64,000 nt of DNA from Piscinibacter sp. (GTDB lineage Bacteria > Pseudomonadota > Gammaproteobacteria > Burkholderiales > Burkholderiaceae_C): positions 124,001 to 188,000 of the forward strand of contig JAGOAS010000004.1 in the NCBI GenBank assembly GCA_017983795.1. The letters run 5' to 3'. A program made the position numbers and the translations under genes. Below are positions 17,928 to 26,432 of the stretch, one piece after another; position 1 is the stretch's first letter, and the number at the start of each line of letters is the position of its first letter. Below the pieces are notes generated by a model, which searched no databases, was not told the origin of the DNA, and worked only from the letters and a program-made list of their open reading frames with translations.

Positions 17928-19676
17928 ATGTGGCAATACGAAGCGCCGCTGCGCGACATGCGCTACGTGATCGAGGAGGTGCTGGGCCTGCCCGCGCAGT
18001 GGGCCGCGTTGCCCGCCTTCGCCGAACTCGATGTCGACACCGCGCGAGCGGTGCTGGCCGAAGCCGCGCGCTTCGCCACCGAGGTGCTGGCGCCGACCAA
18101 TGCCAACGGTGACCTGGAGGGCTGCACGCTCGCCGAGGGCGAGGTGCGCACGCCGCGCGGCTACAAGGAGGCCTACCGCGCCTTCGTCGAGGCTGGCTGG
18201 CCGGCGCTGGCCTGCGACCCCGCGGTGGGCGGCCAGGGCCTGCCGCAGGTGCTCAATGCCGCGCTCTACGAGATGCTGGCCGCGGCCAACCACGCCTGGA
18301 CCATGTACCCCGGCCTGCTGCACGGCGCCTACGAGTGCCTGCACCTGCATGCCAGCGAGGAACTGAAGCAGCGCTACCTCGGCAAGGTGGTCAGCGGCGA
18401 GTGGCTCTCGACCATGTGCCTGACCGAAGCGCATGCCGGCTCCGACCTCGGCCTGCTCGCCACGCGCGCCACGCCGGCGGCCGATGGCTCGTACCGCCTC
18501 AAGGGCACGAAGATCTTCATCTCCGGCGGCGAGCAGGACTTGACCGACAACATCGTGCACCTGGTGCTGGCGCGGCTGCCCGACGCACCGCCCGGCACCA
18601 AGGGCATCTCGCTGTTCCTCGCGCCGAAGTTTCTTCCCGACGGTTCGCGCAATCCGCTGCGCTGCGATGGCATCGAGAAGAAGATGGGCATCAAGGGCAG
18701 CGCCACCTGCGTGATGGCCTTCGACGGCGCCACCGGCTGGCTGGTGGGCGAGCCGAACCGCGGCCTGCAGGCGATGTTCGCGATGATGAACGCGGCGCGC
18801 CTGCACGTGGCGCTGCAGGGCCTGGCGCATGCGCAAAACGCGCACCGCAACGCCGTGGTGTATGCGCATGAGCGCCTGCAATCGCGCGCGCCGCTGCGCG
18901 AAGGCAAGGCAGCGGCCGACCCCATCGTGCTGCACCCGGCGATGCGCCGCACGCTGCTGCGCCAGCGCGTGCTGGTGGAGGGCGCGCGCCTGATCGCCTA
19001 CGAGGCCGCGCACCTGATCGACCTCGCCGAGCATGCCGGCGATGCCGCGCAGCGCGAGCGCGCCCAGGAGCAGGCGGCGCTGCTGACGCCGGTGCTCAAG
19101 TCCTTCCTCACCGACAACGGCTTCGCGCTCGCCAGCGACGCGCTGCAGGTCTTCGGCGGCCATGGCTACACGCACGACTGGGGCATCGAGCAATGCCTGC
19201 GCGACGCGCGCATCGCGATGATCTACGAGGGCACCAACCAGATCCAGGCCATCGACCTGGTGGTGCGCAAGCTGGTCGCCGACGGCGGGCGTGCCTTCGC
19301 GGCCTGGCTGGAGGCGCTGGCCGCGTCGCTGCCGCGCGAGGCACGCTACGCGGCGGCGGCGGCCGGGCAGCTGCAAGCCCTCGGCGCGCTCGCGCGCGAG
19401 GTGGTGGCGGCGTCGCGCGAGGATGCCGAGCTGCCCTTCCGCGTTGCCGACGATCTGCTGCGCGCCACCGCGCTGGCGCTGATCGCGCATGCCTGGGCGC
19501 GTGCCGAGGCGGTGTCGGCGCGACCCGCACACGCCGGCGATGCCTTCCACGCCGCCAAGCGCGAGAGCGCGGCGCACTGCTTCACCCACCTGCGGCCGGA
19601 GTTCGAGCACGCGCTCGCGCAGGCGCGTGCCGGCTGGTCGCCCTTCGCCCAGGTGGCGCTAGGCGAGATGGCATGA
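17928..19676 (+). CDS. Acyl-CoA dehydrogenase, DmdC-like long form
   Basis: FAD-dependent acyl-CoA dehydrogenase of 582 residues, the length of the large DmdC-like subgroup with an extra C-terminal helical domain. The FAD-binding segment CLTEAHAGSDLG is present and the catalytic-base region is MIYEGTNQIQAIDL. It would introduce the 2,3-double bond into a saturated acyl-CoA; in this operon that could be a dihydro-hydroxycinnamoyl-CoA (phenylpropanoate), feeding the crotonase. It lies directly after livF, and its TGA overlaps the ATG of the MarR gene. Confidence 0.88.
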   Translation: MWQYEAPLRDMRYVIEEVLGLPAQWAALPAFAELDVDTARAVLAEAARFATEVLAPTNANGDLEGCTLAEGEVRTPRGYKEAYRAFVEAGWPALACDPAVGGQGLPQVLNAALYEMLAAANHAWTMYPGLLHGAYECLHLHASEELKQRYLGKVVSGEWLSTMCLTEAHAGSDLGLLATRATPAADGSYRLKGTKIFISGGEQDLTDNIVHLVLARLPDAPPGTKGISLFLAPKFLPDGSRNPLRCDGIEKKMGIKGSATCVMAFDGATGWLVGEPNRGLQAMFAMMNAARLHVALQGLAHAQNAHRNAVVYAHERLQSRAPLREGKAAADPIVLHPAMRRTLLRQRVLVEGARLIAYEAAHLIDLAEHAGDAAQRERAQEQAALLTPVLKSFLTDNGFALASDALQVFGGHGYTHDWGIEQCLRDARIAMIYEGTNQIQAIDLVVRKLVADGGRAFAAWLEALAASLPREARYAAAAAGQLQALGALAREVVAASREDAELPFRVADDLLRATALALIAHAWARAEAVSARPAHAGDAFHAAKRESAAHCFTHLRPEFEHALAQARAGWSPFAQVALGEMA

Positions 19677-20119
19677 GCGCGGCGCCGCTCGATCACTCGA
19701 AGCTCACGCCGCTGGTCGGCTATGTCGCCAGCCGCGCGGCGCTGGTGCTGCGCAAGGATTTCGAGCGTTCGCTCGGGCCGCTCGGGCTGAAGGTGCTCGA
19801 CTATTCGCTGCTGGTGCTGGTGGCCTCGAATGCGGAGGTCAACCAGAAGCAGCTCGGCGAGGCGCTGGACATCTCGGCGCCCAACATGGCGATCACCATC
19901 GACCGCCTGGTCGAGCGTGGCTGGGTCGAGCGCGTGCGCAGCACGCAGGATCGCCGCGCGATGATCATCCACCTCACCGCGGCCGGGCGCGAACTCGTCA
20001 AGCGCGCGCAGAAGATCGCCGCGACCATGGAGGAGCAGTCGCTGGCGAGGCTCTCGCCGGCCGAGCGCGCGCTGCTCGTCGAGCTGTTGGTCAAGGTCGG
20101 CCTGCGCGCGGCCGCATAG
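19673..20119 (+). CDS. MarR-family transcriptional regulator
   Basis: Winged-helix regulator of 148 residues. The HTH and wing are visible in QKQLGEALDISAPNMAITID and ERGWVERVRSTQDRRAM, the latter a typical MarR wing. MarR proteins such as CouR, FerC/FerR and HcaR repress hydroxycinnamate genes and are released by the CoA thioesters, so this is the natural candidate regulator of the 9293-20119 operon (inference). It is translationally coupled to the acyl-CoA dehydrogenase through an ATGA overlap and is the last gene before a REP-like repeat. Confidence 0.88.
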   Translation: MSAAPLDHSKLTPLVGYVASRAALVLRKDFERSLGPLGLKVLDYSLLVLVASNAEVNQKQLGEALDISAPNMAITIDRLVERGWVERVRSTQDRRAMIIHLTAAGRELVKRAQKIAATMEEQSLARLSPAERALLVELLVKVGLRAAA

Positions 20120-20121
20120 AT

Positions 20122-20196
20122 CCCGTTCGGGCTGAGCCTGTCGAAGCCCGGCCGAGGTGCAGCGCGGGGCCCTTCGACAAGCTCAGGGCGACCGGA
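20122..20196. repeat. REP-like inverted repeat between convergent genes
   Basis: The segment holds GGCTGAGCCTGTCGAAG near 20129-20145 and its imperfect inverse CTTCGACAAGCTCAGGG at 20171-20187. Together they form a large imperfect hairpin in the gap between the MarR gene and the convergent MetE-like gene. The CTGAGCTTGTCGAAGG-type core is a widespread intergenic palindrome in proteobacteria. It may act as a bidirectional transcript end. Confidence 0.75.
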
Positions 20197-20200
20197 TTTG

Positions 20201-21319
20201 TCAGCCCCAGACTTCCCGCGCCGTCTCCACCACCAGCGCCAGCTTCCTGCGCTGGTCTTCCACCGCGATGTTGTTGCCGTGCACGGTGCTGGAGAAGCCG
20301 CATTGCGGCGACAGGCAGAGCTGCTCGAGCGGAGCGTGTTTCGAAGCTTCGTCGATGCGGCGCTTGAGGTCGTCCTTCTTCTCGAGCTGGCCGAACTTGG
20401 TGGTGACGAGGCCGAGCACGACGATCTTGCCCTTGGGCAGGAAGCGCAGCGGGCGGAAGTCGCCCGAGCGGTCGTCGTCGTACTCCATGAAATAGGCGTC
20501 GAGGTCCATCTCCTCGAGCAGCGCCTCGGCCACCGGCTCGTAGTTGCCCTGGGCGGCGAAGGTGCTCTTGAAGTTGCCGCGGCACAGGTGCATGGCCAGC
20601 GTCATGCCCTTGGGCTTGCGGGCCACCACCTTGTTGATGAACTTCGCATAACGGTGCGGCAGCTCGTTGGGGTCGTCGCCGCGCGCTCGCGCCGCTTCGC
20701 GCATCTTCTCGTCGCACAGGTAGGCGAGGTTGGTGTCGTCCATCTGCACGTAGCGGCAGCCGGCGTCGAAGAGCGACTGCAGCTCCTGCCCGTAGGCCTT
20801 GGCGACGTCGTCGTAGAAGTCGGGCTCGAGCTCCGGGTAGGCCTCGCGGCTGATGCCGGCGCGGCCGCCGCGGAAGTGCAGCATGGTCGGGCTGGGGATG
20901 GTCACCTTGGGCGTCATGCCGGCGGCGACCTGGCTCTTCAGGTATTCGAAGTCGGCCTTCTGGATGTCCTTCGCATGCCTGACCTTGTCGATCACGCGGA
21001 TCACCGGCGGCGCCAGTTCTTCCGTGCCGTCGGGCTTCTTCACCGTGACGGGAATGTCGGTCTTCACGCCGCCCAGCTGCTCGAGGAAATCGATGTGGAA
21101 ATAGGTGCGGCGGAACTCGCCGTCGGTGATGGACTGCAGGCCCACGTCCTGCTGGAACTTCACGATCTCGGTGATCGCCTTGTCTTCCACGGCGCGCAGC
21201 TGCGCGGCGCCGATGCTCTTCTTCACGAAGAACTGTTCGCGCGCCTCCAGCAGATAGCTCGGGCGCAGGAAGCTGCCGACATGGTCGGCGCGGAAGGGCG
21301 GGGTGGTGCGTGCGGTCAT
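20201..21319 (-). CDS. MetE-like cobalamin-independent methyltransferase (core domain only)
   Basis: TIM-barrel protein of 372 residues matching the C-terminal catalytic domain of MetE, without the N-terminal half. Zinc ligands appear as His and Cys in LAMHLCRGN, an acidic ligand near YFMEYDDD, and Cys in SPQCGFSS, so the metal site looks complete. It begins TPPFRADHVGSFLRP, typical of stand-alone relatives (YxjG/YxjH type). These transfer methyl groups to homocysteine or related thiols, and the methyl donor is uncertain. It diverges from the third livK across a 257-base region in which I see no clear promoter or fold. Confidence 0.85.
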   Translation of the reverse strand: MTARTTPPFRADHVGSFLRPSYLLEAREQFFVKKSIGAAQLRAVEDKAITEIVKFQQDVGLQSITDGEFRRTYFHIDFLEQLGGVKTDIPVTVKKPDGTEELAPPVIRVIDKVRHAKDIQKADFEYLKSQVAAGMTPKVTIPSPTMLHFRGGRAGISREAYPELEPDFYDDVAKAYGQELQSLFDAGCRYVQMDDTNLAYLCDEKMREAARARGDDPNELPHRYAKFINKVVARKPKGMTLAMHLCRGNFKSTFAAQGNYEPVAEALLEEMDLDAYFMEYDDDRSGDFRPLRFLPKGKIVVLGLVTTKFGQLEKKDDLKRRIDEASKHAPLEQLCLSPQCGFSSTVHGNNIAVEDQRRKLALVVETAREVWG

Positions 21320-21576
21320 GAGCGTCTCCGTTGCGGGGGCTGCTCATCGAATGATAGGCAGCCCACGGCGTGCTGGCGCGAATGCCCATGCCCGATTGCG
21401 ATAGCTGCTAGTGGGCGCCGCCGGTTGTCCTTGCGAGGGCGGCAACGGAGCATCCCGCCCCGTCGATTCCGCCTCGCGGCAGAGCGTCTCTCAGGGTTCA
21501 CCCGCAGTGAGTGAATCCCACGATGAGCCGCTGCCGCGCCGGCGCGAGAATCGGGCCCCCTCCCTGGAGACCGCAC

Positions 21577-22755
21577 ATGCACAAGCGCACCGCCCTGCAC
21601 GGCTTGGCCGCCGCCACTCTGACCCTGGGCCTGGGCCTCGTCGGCCCGCAGGCCTTCGCCGCCGACCCGATCAAGATCGGCCTGATCCTGCCCATGACGG
21701 GCCAGCAGGCAACCACCGGTCGGCAGGTCGAGGCGGCCGTCAAGCTGTACATGGCGCAGAACAACCCGGTCATCAACGGGCGCAAGGTCGAGGTGATCGT
21801 CAAGGACGACGCCACCGTGCCCGACACCACGCGCCGCCTCGCGCAGGAGCTGGTGGTGCAGGACAAGGTCGTCGCGCTGGCCGGCTTCGGCATCACGCCG
21901 GCGGCCATGGCCACCGCGCCGATCGCCACGCAGAGCAAGACGCCGATGGTCGTGATGGCCGCGGCCACCTCGGCCATCACCGAGGCCTCGCCCTACGTCG
22001 TGCGCACCAGCTTCACGCTGCCGCAGGCCTCGGTGGCGATCGCCGAGTGGGCCAACAAGAACGGCATCAAGAAGGTCGTGACCCTGGTGTCCGACTACGC
22101 GCCCGGCATCGACGCCGAGAAATATTTCGCCGACCGCATCGTGCTCAACAGCGGCACGGTGCTCGAGAAGCTGCGCACGCCGCTGCGCAGCCCCGACTTC
22201 GCGCCGGTGCTGCAGAAGGTGCGCGACGCCAAGCCCGACGCGCTGTTCGTCTTCCTGCCCTCGGGCCAGGGCGCGGCCTTCATGAAGCAGTTCGCCGAGC
22301 GCGGCCTGGACAAGGCCGGCATCCGCCTGATCGGCACCGGCGACATCACCGACGACGACCAGCTCAACGACATGGGCGACGTGGCGCTCGGCGTGGTCAC
22401 CGCGCACCACTACGCGGCCTCGCACAAGTCGGCGGTGAACCAGAAGTTCGTCGAGGCCTTCAAGAAGGCCAACAACGGCATGCGCCCGAACTTCATGGCG
22501 GTGGGCGGCTACGACGGCATCCGCGTGATCGTCGAAGGCCTCAAGGCCAGCAAGGGCGAGGGCGGCGAGAAGCTGCTGGCCGCGATGAAGGGCCAGATCT
22601 TCGAGAGCCCGCGCGGCCAGGTGCTGATCGACGGCCAGACGCGCGACATCGTGCAGGACATCTATATCCGCAAGGTCGAGCGCGTCGGCGGCGAACTCCA
22701 AAATGTGGAGTTCGATGCGATCAAAGCCATGAAGGACCCCGGCAAGTCCAAGTAA
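21577..22755 (+). CDS. livK: Periplasmic substrate-binding protein, LivK type
   Basis: Solute receptor of the third HAAT importer, 392 residues. The signal peptide starts MHKRTALHGLAAATLTLG and ends near FAADP; the mature chain opens IKIGLILPMTGQQATTGRQ. The ATG at 21577 follows CTGGAGA; an upstream in-frame ATG at 21511 would give a non-secretory extension. It heads a compact livK-livH-livM-livG-livF operon. A 10-bp hairpin lies between it and livH, a common way to leave extra binding-protein transcript. Confidence 0.92.
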   Translation: MHKRTALHGLAAATLTLGLGLVGPQAFAADPIKIGLILPMTGQQATTGRQVEAAVKLYMAQNNPVINGRKVEVIVKDDATVPDTTRRLAQELVVQDKVVALAGFGITPAAMATAPIATQSKTPMVVMAAATSAITEASPYVVRTSFTLPQASVAIAEWANKNGIKKVVTLVSDYAPGIDAEKYFADRIVLNSGTVLEKLRTPLRSPDFAPVLQKVRDAKPDALFVFLPSGQGAAFMKQFAERGLDKAGIRLIGTGDITDDDQLNDMGDVALGVVTAHHYAASHKSAVNQKFVEAFKKANNGMRPNFMAVGGYDGIRVIVEGLKASKGEGGEKLLAAMKGQIFESPRGQVLIDGQTRDIVQDIYIRKVERVGGELQNVEFDAIKAMKDPGKSK

Positions 22756-22761
22756 GAACGA

Positions 22762-22786
22762 CGCCTGCGGCCTGACGCCGCAGGCG
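22762..22786 (+). terminator. Intercistronic hairpin after livK
   Basis: Perfect 10-bp stem, 22762-22771 with 22777-22786, around the loop CTGAC (22772-22776). It starts six bases after the livK stop and ends seven bases before the livH ATG. No T-run follows, so it is more likely a processing or attenuation hairpin protecting the livK message than a full terminator. It also sits close to the livH ribosome site. Confidence 0.55.
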
Positions 22787-22793
22787 CCTCCCG

Positions 22794-23654
22794 ATGCTCA
22801 CTCTCCTCTTCGACGGCATCGCCTACGGCATGCTGCTGTTCGTGCTCGCGGTCGGGCTGGCCGTGACGCTCGGGTTGATGAATTTCGTCAACCTCGCGCA
22901 CGGCGCCTTCGCGATGGCCGGCGGCTACGTCACCGTGCTGCTGATGGAGCGCGCCGGCGTGCCCTTCCTGGCCACGCTGCCGCTGGCCTTCATGCTGCCG
23001 GCCGTCGTCGGCGCGGTGGCCGAGCGCACGCTGTACCGGCCGATGTACAAGCGGCCGCACCTCGACCACGTGCTGTTCTCCATCGGCCTGGTGTTCATGG
23101 CGGTGTCGGCGGTCGACTACCTGGTCGGCTCGCAGCAGCAGATCATCAAGCTGCCGGAATTCCTGCAGGGCCGCTTCGAGATCGCCGGCGTGGGCATCGG
23201 CCGCTACCGGCTCTTCATCGTCATCGTCTGCCTGGTGCTGACCGCGATCCTGCAGCTCGTCCTCGCGCGCACGCGCTTCGGCAGCCGGCTGCGCGCGGCG
23301 GTGGACGATCCGCGCGTCGCCGCCGGCCTGGGCATCAACGTCAACCAGGTCTTCAGCGTCACCTTCGCGGTGGGCTCGGGCCTGGCCGGCCTGGGCGGCG
23401 CGCTGGGCGCCGAGGTGCTGGGGCTGGATCCGAGCTTCCCGCTCAAGTTCATGATCTATTTCCTCATCGTCGTGTCGGTGGGCGGCACGACGACCATCAC
23501 CGGTCCGCTGCTGGCGGCGCTGCTGCTGGGCATCGCCGACGTGTTCGGCAAGTACTACGTGCCCAAGCTGGGCGCCTTCGTGGTCTACACGCTGATGGTG
23601 GTGATCCTGTTCTGGCGCCCGCAGGGCCTGTTCGGAAGGGCGGCGAGCAAATGA
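22794..23654 (+). CDS. livH: LivH-type ABC permease
   Basis: Permease of the third importer, 286 residues. It has the LivH landmark LGLMNFVNLAHGAFAMAGGY near the N-terminus and the late loop FLIVVSVGGTTTITGPLLAA where other LivH proteins have VVIGGxGS. Its hydrophobicity and length are normal. Its TGA overlaps the livM ATG (ATGA), so the two permease halves are translationally coupled. Confidence 0.92.
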   Translation: MLTLLFDGIAYGMLLFVLAVGLAVTLGLMNFVNLAHGAFAMAGGYVTVLLMERAGVPFLATLPLAFMLPAVVGAVAERTLYRPMYKRPHLDHVLFSIGLVFMAVSAVDYLVGSQQQIIKLPEFLQGRFEIAGVGIGRYRLFIVIVCLVLTAILQLVLARTRFGSRLRAAVDDPRVAAGLGINVNQVFSVTFAVGSGLAGLGGALGAEVLGLDPSFPLKFMIYFLIVVSVGGTTTITGPLLAALLLGIADVFGKYYVPKLGAFVVYTLMVVILFWRPQGLFGRAASK

Positions 23655-24619
23655 GCGGCGCAGCGCAATCGCTCGCGGCGGCGCGCCGCTGGAAGCCCTG
23701 GGAGATCGCCTTCCTGGTGCTGCTGCCGCTGTCCTGGTTCGCGGCCGGCGAGCAGCACTCGCTGCTGGCCAACGAGATCGCGATCTTCGCGCTGTTCGCG
23801 CTCTCGCTCGATCTCATCCTCGGTTATGCCGGCATCGTCTCGCTCGGCCACGCCGCCTTCTTCGGCACCGGCGCCTACGCGGCGGCGCTGTTCGCCAAGT
23901 TCGTGATGCCCGACCCGCTGGTCGGCCTGGTGGTGGCGACGGCGCTGACCGCCGTGCTCGGCGCGGCCAGCAGCGTGCTGGTGATGCGCGGCTCCGACCT
24001 GGCGCGGCTGATGATCACGCTGGGCGTCGCGGCCATCCTGTACGAACTGGCCAACAAGCTCGAGTTCACCGGCGGCGCCGACGGCCTGCAGGGCGTGACC
24101 ATCGCGCCGCTGCTGGGGCGCTTCGAATTCGACCTCTACGGCCGCGTCGCCTTCGCCTACGCGCTGGTGGTGCTCATCGTCGCCCTGCTGATCGCGCGGC
24201 GCATCGTGCATTCGCCCTTCGGCTGGTCGCTGCAGGCGATCCGCGACAACCGCCTGCGCGCCGGTGCCATCGGCCTGAACGTCGACGCACGCCTGGGTGT
24301 GATCTACACCATCTCCGCCGCCATGGCCGGCGCCGCCGGCGGCGTGCTGGCGCAGACCACCGGCTTCGCCTCGCTCGACGGGCTGGATTTCCACCGCAGC
24401 GCCGACACCATGCTGATGGTGGTGATCGGCGGCGCGGGCTGGCTGTGGGGCGGCGTCTTCGGCGCCATCGCCTTCAAGCTGCTGCACGACCTGCTCTCGG
24501 CCTGGACGCCGCAATACTGGACCTTCTGGCTGGGCTTGTTCCTGGTGGTGCTGGTGATGGTCGGCCGTGACCGCTTCTTCAAGCCCTGGCTGTGGTTCCG
24601 CAAGGGGAGCGGCGCATGA
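23651..24619 (+). CDS. livM: LivM-type ABC permease
   Basis: Permease of the third importer, 322 residues. It contains the LivM signature YAGIVSLGHAAFFGTGAYAA and the ATPase-contact region VVIGGAGWLWGGVFGA. It is coupled to livH upstream and livG downstream by ATGA overlaps, giving a tightly stoichiometric unit. Nothing unusual is visible. Confidence 0.92.
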   Translation: MSGAAQSLAAARRWKPWEIAFLVLLPLSWFAAGEQHSLLANEIAIFALFALSLDLILGYAGIVSLGHAAFFGTGAYAAALFAKFVMPDPLVGLVVATALTAVLGAASSVLVMRGSDLARLMITLGVAAILYELANKLEFTGGADGLQGVTIAPLLGRFEFDLYGRVAFAYALVVLIVALLIARRIVHSPFGWSLQAIRDNRLRAGAIGLNVDARLGVIYTISAAMAGAAGGVLAQTTGFASLDGLDFHRSADTMLMVVIGGAGWLWGGVFGAIAFKLLHDLLSAWTPQYWTFWLGLFLVVLVMVGRDRFFKPWLWFRKGSGA

Positions 24620-25371
24620 GCGTGGTTCTCGAAACGCGCGACCTGGTCAAGCGCTTCGGCGCCTTCGCCGCCACCAACAAGGTCTCGCTGGTGGTGGAGC
24701 GCGGCGCGCGCCAGGCGCTGATCGGCCCGAACGGCGCCGGCAAGACCACGCTGATCAACCTGCTGACCGGCGTGCTCGAGCCGAGCTCGGGCAGCGTGAT
24801 CCTCGACGGCGAGGACATCACCCGGCTGCCCTCGCACCAGCGCGTGCGCCGCGGCATCGTGCGCACCTTCCAGATCAACCAGCTGTTCAACGAGCTGACG
24901 CCGCTGCAGTCGCTCGCGCTCACCGTCTCCAACCAGCTCGGCATCAGCGGGCGCATCTGGCAGGCGCTGGGCCGCGACGAGCGCGTCGCGCAGCGTTGCG
25001 ACGAACTGCTCAGGCAGTTCCACCTCGACGACGTGCAGGACCAGAAGGTCTCGCTGCTCGCCTACGGCAAGCGCCGCCAGCTGGAGATCGCCACCGCGCT
25101 GGCCTGCAACCCGCGCGTGCTGCTGCTCGACGAGCCGGTGGCCGGCGTGCCCGAGGGCGAGCGCCAGGAGATCTTCGACATCGTCAACGCGCTGCCTGCC
25201 GAGGTGACGGTGCTGCTGATCGAACACGACATGGACCTGGTCTTCAACTTCGCGCGCACGGTGTCGGTGCTGGTCAACGGCGCGCTGTTCGCCGAGGGCG
25301 ATGTGCAAAGCATCTCCAACGACCCGCGCGTGAAGGCGGTCTACCTCGGGGAGGGCACGCCGCATGGCTGA
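24616..25371 (+). CDS. livG: LivG-type ABC ATPase
   Basis: ATPase of the third importer, 251 residues from the ATG at 24616 that overlaps the livM stop; a slightly earlier in-frame ATG at 24592 lies inside livM. Walker A is GPNGAGKTT, the Q-loop region is RTFQINQLF, the signature is LLAYGKRRQLEIATAL (LivG-type, LAYGK in place of LSYGQ), Walker B is LLLLDEPVAGV, and the switch His is in LLIEHDMDLV. It overlaps livF by eight bases. Confidence 0.92.
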   Translation: MSVVLETRDLVKRFGAFAATNKVSLVVERGARQALIGPNGAGKTTLINLLTGVLEPSSGSVILDGEDITRLPSHQRVRRGIVRTFQINQLFNELTPLQSLALTVSNQLGISGRIWQALGRDERVAQRCDELLRQFHLDDVQDQKVSLLAYGKRRQLEIATALACNPRVLLLDEPVAGVPEGERQEIFDIVNALPAEVTVLLIEHDMDLVFNFARTVSVLVNGALFAEGDVQSISNDPRVKAVYLGEGTPHG

Positions 25372-26074
25372 GGAGCTGCTGCGCGTCGAGGCCCTGAAGT
25401 CCGGCTACGGCCAGGCCGTGGTGGTGCAGGGCGTGAGCCTGGTGCTCGAGAAGGGCGCCTCGCTGGCGCTGCTGGGCCGCAACGGCACCGGCAAGACCAC
25501 GCTGCTCAATACGCTGGTGGGCGCGACAAGGCGCCACGCCGGCCGCATCGTGCTCGACGGGCAGGACATCAGCACGCTGCCCTCGTTCAAGCGCGCCATC
25601 GCCGGCATCGGCTGGGTGCCGCAGGAGCGCAACATCTTCAAGTCGCTGACGGTGGAGGAGAACCTGACCGCCGTGGCACGGCCGGGGCCGTGGACGCTGG
25701 CGCGCGCCTACGAGATGTTCCCGCGCCTCGCGGAGCGGCGCCGCAACCTCGGCAACCAGCTCTCCGGCGGCGAGCAGCAGATGCTCGCGGTGGCGCGCGC
25801 GCTGGTGCTCAACCCCAAGCTGCTGCTGCTCGACGAGCCGCTCGAAGGCCTGGCGCCCATCATCGTCGAGGAGCTGCTGCGCTCGATCGGCCGCGTGGTG
25901 CGCGACGAGGGCATGTCGGCCATCATCGTCGAGCAGAACCCCAAGCTGATCCTGCCGATCACGCAGCGCGCCGTGGTGCTCGATCGCGGCGCGGTGGTGC
26001 ACGAAGGCGACAGCGAGGCGCTGCTCGCCGACCCGGATACGCTGGACAAGTGGCTGGCGGTGGCGGGGCACTGA
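25364..26074 (+). CDS. livF: LivF-type ABC ATPase
   Basis: Second ATPase of the third importer, 236 residues. Walker A is GRNGTGKTT, the signature is QLSGGEQQMLAVARAL, Walker B is LLLLDEPLEGLAP and the switch region is IIVEQN. All catalytic elements are present. It overlaps livG by eight bases and is the last gene of the operon; the next gene, an antitoxin, has its own promoter-like region 26-73 bases downstream. Confidence 0.92.
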   Translation: MAEELLRVEALKSGYGQAVVVQGVSLVLEKGASLALLGRNGTGKTTLLNTLVGATRRHAGRIVLDGQDISTLPSFKRAIAGIGWVPQERNIFKSLTVEENLTAVARPGPWTLARAYEMFPRLAERRRNLGNQLSGGEQQMLAVARALVLNPKLLLLDEPLEGLAPIIVEELLRSIGRVVRDEGMSAIIVEQNPKLILPITQRAVVLDRGAVVHEGDSEALLADPDTLDKWLAVAGH

Positions 26075-26099
26075 CACCCGGCTGCGCCGAGGTGCGCGC

Positions 26100-26138
26100 T
26101 GCGATTGGGTAGAATGCATCGCAACTGCAACGCATCGC
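26100..26138 (+). promoter_or_regulatory. Promoter/operator of the toxin-antitoxin pair
   Basis: A -10-like TAGAAT (26110-26115) is enclosed by the inverted repeat TGCGAT (26100-26105) and ATCGCA (26118-26123). The heptamer GCATCGC is also repeated directly at 26116-26122 and 26132-26138. Repeated half-sites over the promoter are what an autoregulating antitoxin needs. Confidence 0.5.
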
Positions 26139-26147
26139 GTGCCTGCC

Positions 26148-26432
26148 ATGAAAACTGCCACCTTGCCTTCGCTGCGCGTCGATCCTGAGCTTCGCGAAGC
26201 CGCCGAGAGCGTGCTCCAGGAGGGCGAGAGCCTGTCGGGCTTCATCGAGGCATCGGTGCGCGAGACCATCCTGCGGCGCCGCGTCCGTGCCGAGTTCCTC
26301 GCGCGTGGCCTGGCCTCGCGCGAGGAAGCCAAACGCACCGGCGTATACGTCGATGCCGAGGTGGTGCACGCGGAACTGGCCAAGAAGCTGGCCCGGGCCC
26401 GGACGAAGCTGCAGAAGAAGGCCCGCGCGTGA
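26148..26432 (+). CDS. Antitoxin, YlcI/YnfO-like ribbon-helix-helix protein
   Basis: Small basic protein of 94 residues. The N-terminus (TLPSLRVDPELREAAESVL, then SLSGFIEASVRETI) matches the ribbon-helix-helix pattern of YlcI/YnfO and ParD-like antitoxins, which bind their own promoter. The C-terminal half is charged and lysine-rich and would wrap the toxin. The ATG at 26148 is preferred to a GTG nine bases upstream. Its stop overlaps the GTG start of the toxin (GTGA), the usual coupling for such pairs. Confidence 0.72.
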   Translation: MKTATLPSLRVDPELREAAESVLQEGESLSGFIEASVRETILRRRVRAEFLARGLASREEAKRTGVYVDAEVVHAELAKKLARARTKLQKKARA

